From Bacteroidota bacterium (lineage in GTDB: Bacteria > Bacteroidota > Bacteroidia > Chitinophagales > Saprospiraceae), in the NCBI GenBank assembly GCA_018969455.1, contig JAGWYI010000109.1, forward strand, positions 1-9,829: a stretch of 9,829 nt of DNA, written 5' to 3'. Position numbers and translations under genes: made by a program. The notes beneath the pieces were generated by a model that was given only the letters and a program-made list of their open reading frames with translations, made no database searches and was not told the origin of the DNA. This document shows, piece after piece, positions 5,381 through 9,829 of the stretch (the first letter of the stretch is position 1; each line of letters opens with the position of its first letter).

Positions 5381-7087
5381 TTATTGTGTAGCGCCCGTCC
5401 GATTACGCCATATTTCCAAATCGGCATTCCCTTTCAAACTATCTCCCATCAATATATAGGCGTTGCCTCGCGCCTTGTAGGCCCGGTCAAAATCGGGCTT
5501 TAATTGAATGGTTTGACTGAAATCGGAAATCGCATCCGGTAGGTGGCGCAAATTCAGTTGAGACAAGCCGCGGTTGTAAAAATACTCGGCATCTGTCGGA
5601 TTGTGACTTAAATACGCGTTCAAATCGGCCACCGATTGCGCATATTGTTTGGTAATACCATACAAACCTCCCCGATATTTATAAGCCTCATACAATTCAG
5701 GATTGATGCTCAATGCTTTGGTGAAATCGCTTACAGCCTGATTTACAGCTTGCTCGGCCAGTTTGCGGTCTTTCATCCGTCCTACCGAATCGCCGTATTC
5801 CATACCGCGCCACAAATAAGCCTTCCCAAAATTGTCGCCACTTGTTTCTATCGCCCGGTTAATTAATACCACGGTGTTCCGCCAGTCTTTGATCCGGTTA
5901 ACTGTTTGCACCAAACAACCCAATCCGAGTATGCCCAACAATACCCAAAAAATACCTTCCCATGCGGGCTTTTGGGCCTTTATATACCCGGGCAAACTTG
6001 CTATAATTGCAAATATCCCCACCGAACCCAAATAATTGTACCGATCAGACCGCAACTCAAAAGTTCCAAACGTAGCATAGGGAAGGGAAAATACCACATG
6101 AACCAAATAAAACAACAATCCATACCACAGTACCGGAAATTGACCCCGCATACGGTAAGCGCCCCAATATACGCCAGCCACCATGAATGGCGCCGCATAA
6201 TAGGTCCAAGGCCAAATGCCTCCTGTTTTTACAAAAGGATACCAAATGCTAAAACCCTGCGGAATCAATAGCTTGATCCAGTAAAAGGCCAGGGTATGGA
6301 AAATCATCAATGCCCGATCGAAAAAGGTAAAATCCGCAGGGGTATTCAAATGCGAGGCAAGGGTACGAGAATACAGGGTTAATATGCCAAATCCCAAGGC
6401 CAATACAAAAAATGGCGCCTTTTCCAGCACACTGCGCCTATTAATGGGGCGACCCATCCAAAAATCCAATACAAACAAACTCAATGGAACGCTCACCGCA
6501 ATGGACTTCGACAAAGCAGCCAACACAAAAAATCCAAGGGAAAGCCAATAAGACATCCCAAACCCTTCTTCTTTTCGGTATCGCAAATAATATGCATACG
6601 ACAATAACATAAAAAGTACAGCCAAAGGCGTACTCATCGCTGCTATCCAGGAAACAGCCTCCACCTGAATCGGATGGAGCGCAAATAAAAAACAAACCAA
6701 CAAGGCCGACATTGCAGGCAGCGACATCAAACGCAATACCCGAAATAAAAAATACACATTCAGCGCATGAATCAAAGCACTCAACAAATGGTACCAAAAG
6801 GCCTGATCTTTTCCCATCATATAGGCAATGCCATATACTCCCCAAGTGACCGGCGCATACATCCCCAAATTAAAATGACCAAACAAATTGAATTCTGTAA
6901 CTGCCGGATTGTCTACCGTGGCAGAATGATCGTCCATGCTCACCATCCCGTTTTGAAACCCCGTGGCAAACACTAGAAAAGATAAAATCGCGAGAACAAA
7001 GGACCACCAGGCCGCAGAGTCTGTAATTTGACTTTCGGACGCTTGTTGCTTTTTCTCTTCTACTTTGGCTGGTTTTTGTTTTGCCAT
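5381..7087 (-). CDS. TMTC/O-mannosyltransferase-like polytopic membrane protein with C-terminal TPRs
   Basis: The 568-residue protein begins with a charged, Lys/Gln-rich cytoplasmic tail (1-25), then about ten or more hydrophobic helices (about 27-396), then three TPR motifs (about 466-499, 500-533, 534-567). The membrane part fits the GT-C / TMTC-like family. It has an acidic pair in the first loop (GMVSMDDHSATVDNPAV, D52-D53), an HPIQVEAVSWIAA motif (138-150) matching the usual HPxxxEAVAWI, LSKSIAVSVPLSL (192-204) in place of LSKExAxxxP, and ELRSDRYNYLGSVG (344-357) matching DRYxYLP. By family knowledge such proteins transfer a sugar, often mannose, from a polyprenyl-phosphate donor to protein outside the cytoplasmic membrane; here this is prediction only. 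The Glu after SK in the usual SKE motif is Ser, so activity should be tested. It is a single-gene unit, convergent with the DUF6089 gene. Confidence 0.85.
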   Translation of the reverse strand: MAKQKPAKVEEKKQQASESQITDSAAWWSFVLAILSFLVFATGFQNGMVSMDDHSATVDNPAVTEFNLFGHFNLGMYAPVTWGVYGIAYMMGKDQAFWYHLLSALIHALNVYFLFRVLRLMSLPAMSALLVCFLFALHPIQVEAVSWIAAMSTPLAVLFMLLSYAYYLRYRKEEGFGMSYWLSLGFFVLAALSKSIAVSVPLSLFVLDFWMGRPINRRSVLEKAPFFVLALGFGILTLYSRTLASHLNTPADFTFFDRALMIFHTLAFYWIKLLIPQGFSIWYPFVKTGGIWPWTYYAAPFMVAGVYWGAYRMRGQFPVLWYGLLFYLVHVVFSLPYATFGTFELRSDRYNYLGSVGIFAIIASLPGYIKAQKPAWEGIFWVLLGILGLGCLVQTVNRIKDWRNTVVLINRAIETSGDNFGKAYLWRGMEYGDSVGRMKDRKLAEQAVNQAVSDFTKALSINPELYEAYKYRGGLYGITKQYAQSVADLNAYLSHNPTDAEYFYNRGLSQLNLRHLPDAISDFSQTIQLKPDFDRAYKARGNAYILMGDSLKGNADLEIWRNRTGATQ

Positions 7088-7152
7088 ATCAAATCAGGTA
7101 GTTCTTAGTTGGAGCGTTTTATAAAATGTATTCAAATGCCCTTATGAACGCA

Positions 7153-7160
7153 CAAAAATA
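7153..7160 (-). promoter_or_regulatory. Candidate -7 box (TATTTTTG on the minus strand) for the TPR membrane protein gene
   Basis: Minus-strand TATTTTTG is an exact TAnnTTTG match and identical to the box at 3349-3356. It lies 65 bases upstream of the ATG at 7087. No TTTG -33 box is visible at the usual spacing. Confidence 0.4.
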
Positions 7161-7222
7161 GAACCCCAAAATAGAATTTGCCACATTAAATGTCAGAAAG
7201 TAAGGCAGCGCCCTTCAGCAAA

Positions 7223-7254
7223 TTTGGATCTTCAATTACAAGAATGTACCTTCA
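7223..7254 (+). promoter_or_regulatory. Weak candidate promoter for the 7318 gene
   Basis: TTTG (7223-7226) is followed after 20 bases by TACCTTCA (7247-7254), which matches the -7 consensus at six of eight positions. The spacing is right for a Bacteroidota housekeeping promoter, but the -7 box is imperfect. It would give a leader of about 58 nt. Confidence 0.25.
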
Positions 7255-7317
7255 CGCTCATACAATAAGCCAATTTCCATCTTTAATACATTGTCCAACA
7301 ACCTTTTATCTATCTAC

Positions 7318-7884
7318 ATGAAACATTTTCTTTTCTCTCTGGCCCTCTCTGGCCTTGCAATCTCCGCGCTGGCTCAAAATGGAAGCGCACGCCTTTTCCT
7401 GGATTTACCCAGTATTTACCTTGCAGCACCTGATGTACAAAAAGTGGGAAATCTGCTTGGAGCAGGCGCCGAAACCGCTTTTAACGTGGGCACCCACTGG
7501 TGTGTGGGCCGAATCGGTGGCGGCGCCGTTTTCAGCCTCGACCCCAAAGCCGACGACGTAGGAGGCTCTTTTGGTACCAACCCTTACGGATTGGTCGAAT
7601 TCGGATTGGGGCGGTATCGCTCCAACGGAAACCAATGCGCCAAAACCCACCAATCGGCTTTTACTGCTATGGCAAAAGGCGGCCTCCGCTATAATTTTGA
7701 AAAAGACGCTAAAAATCCCCTGGAATATACCGCAGGAGCCGAATTGGCTTATTTCTTTATCCGCGACATGTTCAAAAATAATGAAATTTTCCTGAATACC
7801 AATTATTTCGTGAAAAGCAAGGTCATTGGGGTAAATTTCGGATTTAAACTTTTCCTCAACCTCAAGGCCCGCCGCGATTACTAA
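7318..7884 (+). CDS. Exported protein of unknown function, probable small outer-membrane beta-barrel
   Basis: The ATG at 7318 is preferred over an upstream TTG at 7291 because the signal peptide MKHFLFSLALSGLAISALAQ starts exactly there, giving 188 residues. The mature sequence alternates hydrophobic and polar residues in short stretches separated by glycines: LLGAGAETAFNVG, WCVGRIGGGAVFSLD, YGLVEFGLGRYRS, MAKGGLRYNFEKD, LEYTAGAELAYFFI and KVIGVNFGFKLFLNL. It ends in an aromatic residue (Tyr). This pattern suggests an eight-strand-type barrel, but no named family is recognised. Two cysteines (62 and 107) remain in the mature part. It is divergent from the TPR membrane protein gene, with a 230-nt shared upstream region. 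No hairpin terminator follows immediately; the possible terminator arms downstream are split by repeat copy 2. Confidence 0.85.
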   Translation: MKHFLFSLALSGLAISALAQNGSARLFLDLPSIYLAAPDVQKVGNLLGAGAETAFNVGTHWCVGRIGGGAVFSLDPKADDVGGSFGTNPYGLVEFGLGRYRSNGNQCAKTHQSAFTAMAKGGLRYNFEKDAKNPLEYTAGAELAYFFIRDMFKNNEIFLNTNYFVKSKVIGVNFGFKLFLNLKARRDY

Positions 7885-7910
7885 TCCCCGCCCGTCAACA
7901 CAAAAATGAA

Positions 7911-8048
7911 ATCCCGAACCGGATGTATACTTTACGCCGCCAGATTTTGTGCATAACGATCTTTATAAATCATTATAAATCAGCGAAATCCATCCTGATT
8001 TATCCACAAAGTCCGGCGAATCCTGGTATAATAATCCTGGTTCGGGAT
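7911..8048. repeat. Perfect 10-bp inverted repeat flanking repeat copy 2
   Basis: ATCCCGAACC (7911-7920) and GGTTCGGGAT (8039-8048) are exact inverted complements that bracket copy 2 closely, about 3 bp from one end and 4 bp from the other. The right arm is followed by ATTTTATT. The core ATCCCGA/TCGGGAT is the same as in the terminator stem at 1292-1310. The arms may be a terminator hairpin split by the element, or outer ends of the element that copy 1 has lost. Confidence 0.6.
7924..8034 (-). repeat. Dispersed ~111-bp repeat element, copy 2 (minus orientation)
   Basis: The reverse complement aligns base for base with 1337-1447 (paired positions sum to 9371). It has its own imperfect terminal inverted repeats: CGCCGCCAGATTTTGTGCATAA at the left resembles the reverse complement of the right end, CGCCGGACTTTGTGGATAA. 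The inner 8-bp inverted repeat has one change relative to copy 1, which reads as a U·G wobble in the RNA sense of the element. It sits between two convergent gene ends, as copy 1 does. Confidence 0.8.
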
Positions 8049-8150
8049 ATTTTATTGGCCAATACATTCCAACTGCCAACCAAAAGAAAACTGGAAGCCT
8101 CCCGCAAAATGCGCGTTGAAATCATCGAACGCCTGGCCCCTTTATTTTAA
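8040..8150 (+). pseudogene. Possible 3' remnant of an unidentified gene
   Basis: From the right flank of repeat copy 2 to a TAA at 8148-8150 one frame stays open for 36 codons. It reads like the end of a real protein: LPTKRKLEASRKMR followed by VEIIERLAPLF, with codon choice like the neighbours (GAA, CGC, GCC, CTG). The frame continues backward through the repeat to an ATG at 7923, but the repeat part is not protein-like. A gene truncated by insertion of the element, or a chance ORF, are both possible. No family is recognised. Confidence 0.25.
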
Positions 8151-8152
8151 AA

Positions 8153-9421
8153 TCATACTTCAGCCGCCAATACTTCAGCCTCTTTTTCCTCATATACCGC
8201 AGCATTACCTGGCGTAAGCGGCCATTTTTCCAAGATTCGGAAACCTGCCAAACTCAACAAGGCCAAGCCTGAAAGGGTATACCACAAACTCGAAAATCCC
8301 CAGGCTGCAATCATTTGTGTACCCAATAGGGGCGCTATGATGTTGGCCACTGAATACGACATGCCATAAAATGCCGAATAGGCCCCCTGGTTGCCCTTCT
8401 CCGATTCCCGATACATGTAGTTGCTGCTAAATGGCATCACAAAGATCTCGCCCAAGGAGATAAACAACATGTACGACAATGCCGATAAAATGCCGGAAAC
8501 CGGTAAATTGAAACTCAAATACGCCAAAATATACATGAGTAAGCCCAAGCGAACAAACCACAACATGGGCCGCCGTTTCTCAATCAGGTAAATCAAGGGC
8601 ATCTCTACCACAAATACAAGCAACCCGTTGATTGCCATCACCAAACCTATTAGGTACTCTGGCCATTGATGTGCCTGCTTGAAATATACCGGTACCGTCC
8701 ATACAATTTGCATAAATACCAATGCGCCCAAAAATGTAAGTCCCCAAAAAAACAAAAATCGACGATCCCGGTATGGCGACATCGGCCCGCCTTCACCATG
8801 AACCGCAAGCGCTGTCTCCGGCGCCGAAACCTCTACGCCCGGTGGCAATAACCACCGCAAGGCAAGGGCCGCCGCGATGCACGTGAGCCCATCAATCCAA
8901 AACAACCAACTCCATCCAAAACTCACCAAAAATCCACCAACTACCGGCGATATCGTCCAGCCAATGTTGAAGGCCATCCGCATCAAGGATACGGAACGCG
9001 TGCGAGTCTCTAGCGTACTGTTCCGCAAAACAGCAACCGAGTTGGCCGGCCGAAATGCCTCCGATACCAAACTCATTAAAAATACCGTCCCGCAAATCAT
9101 CCAGAAATCAAGCATAAAATACAAAACCAGCAACATGACCCCGTTCAAAACCAAACTCCAAAGTTGTACCTGATAATACCCAATCCGGTCGGTCAACTTG
9201 CCGCCCAAATAGGCGCCCCCTATTGCGCCTACTCCAAAACATCCCAAAATGTATCCCGCCGAACGAATGTCAAAATGTAAAGCCTGGGTAAGATAAATGG
9301 TGATAAAACCAATGACCATTGATCCTGTGCGGTTTACCAAATTTACCGCAGCCAAAAACCAAACAGCCCGGGAAATCCCTCGGTACGAACGCAACCAACG
9401 ATGATAAAGAGTCAACAGCAT
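8153..9421 (-). CDS. Major facilitator superfamily transporter (DHA1/MdtH-like)
   Basis: The 422-residue protein has two sets of six hydrophobic helices separated by a central loop (about 193-221). MFS motif A lies in loop 2-3 at about 73-84 (GGKLTDRIGYYQ). FRPANSVAVLRNSTLETRTRSVSLMRMAFNIGW (about 123-155) runs into a motif-C-like NIGWTISPVVGG (152-163) in helix 5, typical of drug:proton antiporters of the DHA1 type. The first Gly of the usual GP in motif C is Ser (ISPVVGG). The C-terminal tail is short and acidic. The protein should act in the inner membrane as a proton-coupled exporter; the substrate cannot be deduced. The start is the ATG at 9421; the next gene is divergent, so both promoters lie in 9422-9517, where no convincing -7 box was found. 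Confidence 0.92.
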   Translation of the reverse strand: MLLTLYHRWLRSYRGISRAVWFLAAVNLVNRTGSMVIGFITIYLTQALHFDIRSAGYILGCFGVGAIGGAYLGGKLTDRIGYYQVQLWSLVLNGVMLLVLYFMLDFWMICGTVFLMSLVSEAFRPANSVAVLRNSTLETRTRSVSLMRMAFNIGWTISPVVGGFLVSFGWSWLFWIDGLTCIAAALALRWLLPPGVEVSAPETALAVHGEGGPMSPYRDRRFLFFWGLTFLGALVFMQIVWTVPVYFKQAHQWPEYLIGLVMAINGLLVFVVEMPLIYLIEKRRPMLWFVRLGLLMYILAYLSFNLPVSGILSALSYMLFISLGEIFVMPFSSNYMYRESEKGNQGAYSAFYGMSYSVANIIAPLLGTQMIAAWGFSSLWYTLSGLALLSLAGFRILEKWPLTPGNAAVYEEKEAEVLAAEV

Positions 9422-9517
9422 AGTTTTTTAACAGAATATGTCTTCCTATCAACAAGCTGAAAAAGATTTAAGTTCTTTGCCCCTCAAAAAACTTTTCCCG
9501 GTTTATACCTGAATCTT

Positions 9518-9829
9518 ATGATTAACACCGAACGACTGATTCTTCTCCCAAGCGACCTGCATATGCTGGAATCTATTGTCAACCAAAACTGGGAACAACT
9601 TTCTGCCCAAATTGACGGATATGCCGTGGAAAATAATGGCTGGTACGAAGATTTTCAGGTTTTTATCTGGATGCGCGATTTAGCCCAGGACGGAGCCCTG
9701 GAAACCAATTGGTGGAATTACCTGATTCTGCATAAAGCCGACCGTAAACTGATCGGTACCTGTGGCTTCAAAGGGGCGCCAGGGCCCGATGGTGTAGTGG
9801 AAATCGGGTATGAAATCGCAGAAATTTAC
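9518..9829 (+). CDS. GNAT-family N-acetyltransferase, 5' part
   Basis: The frame opens at ATG 9518 and runs off the window after 104 codons, so the gene is incomplete. The start MINTERLILLPSDLHML resembles the RimJ/RimL-type GNAT opening (TERLxLRPxxxxDxxxL). The end of the visible part, KLIGTCGFKGAPGPDGVVEIGYEIAEIY, matches the family's central strands (IGxxGF followed by xEIGYxIxxxY). The acetyl-CoA-binding motif (Q/RxxGxG/A) would lie beyond the window edge. Members acetylate alpha-amino groups of ribosomal proteins or small molecules; the substrate is unknown. It is transcribed away from the MFS gene. Confidence 0.8.
   Translation, partial: MINTERLILLPSDLHMLESIVNQNWEQLSAQIDGYAVENNGWYEDFQVFIWMRDLAQDGALETNWWNYLILHKADRKLIGTCGFKGAPGPDGVVEIGYEIAEIY

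Noticed and set aside
5906..6271. 121-codon plus-strand ORF antisense to the TPR membrane protein gene
   Set aside because: Entirely antisense to conserved motifs of a real gene, with no signal peptide, domain or start context.
6441..6845. 134-codon minus-strand ORF inside the TPR membrane protein gene
   Set aside because: Same strand, other frame of a well-supported gene; its translation is a frame-shifted shadow of the hydrophobic segments.

Overview
The window looks like a chromosomal segment of a Bacteroidota species, probably of the Saprospirales / Haliscomenobacter–Lewinella type. The assignment to that order is inference. The phylum call rests on a secreted protein with a type IX secretion (T9SS) C-terminal sorting domain, a DUF6089-type outer-membrane barrel, a sigma / anti-sigma / periplasmic 'sensor' trio of the kind common in this phylum, TAnnTTTG promoter boxes, and weak or absent Shine-Dalgarno sequences.

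Layout. Positions 1-1263 (+) hold the 3' end of a large secreted protein made of ~98-residue cysteine-rich repeats plus a T9SS sorting domain, closed by a strong terminator (1286-1323). The gap at 1264-1590 also holds copy 1 of a dispersed ~111-bp repeat and a separate imperfect hairpin. A minus-strand operon at 3239-1591 encodes an ECF sigma factor, a single-membrane-span putative anti-sigma factor, and a small exported LSPEEAQ-motif helical protein. Divergent from it at 3397 (+) is a phytanoyl-CoA-dioxygenase-like Fe(II)/2-oxoglutarate enzyme. It is followed by a DUF6089 barrel gene (4559-5374, +) with a leader inverted repeat. That gene meets, tail to tail with a 6-bp gap, a TMTC/O-mannosyltransferase-like membrane protein with C-terminal TPRs (5381-7087, -). 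Divergent from the latter is a small exported probable barrel protein (7318-7884, +). A convergent intergenic region (7885-8152) carries copy 2 of the dispersed repeat in inverted orientation, inside a perfect 10-bp inverted repeat, plus a coding-like tail of unknown origin. Then come an MFS transporter (8153-9421, -) and, divergently, the 5' end of a GNAT acetyltransferase (9518 to the window end).

How the genes relate. Only the sigma / anti-sigma / sensor trio is a clear functional unit (envelope sensing to transcription). The remaining genes are mostly single transcription units. Several concern the envelope: a T9SS cargo, two probable outer-membrane proteins and a possible glycosyltransferase. 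A shared pathway cannot be shown from this sequence.

The most notable non-genic signal is the dispersed repeat pair. The two copies are about 96% identical over a 90-bp core, have imperfect terminal inverted repeats, and lie in opposite orientation about 6.5 kb apart, each in a convergent intergenic gap next to terminator-like ATCCCGA/TCGGGAT arms. This suggests a MITE-like or structured-RNA element. No complete new defence or mobile system was found.
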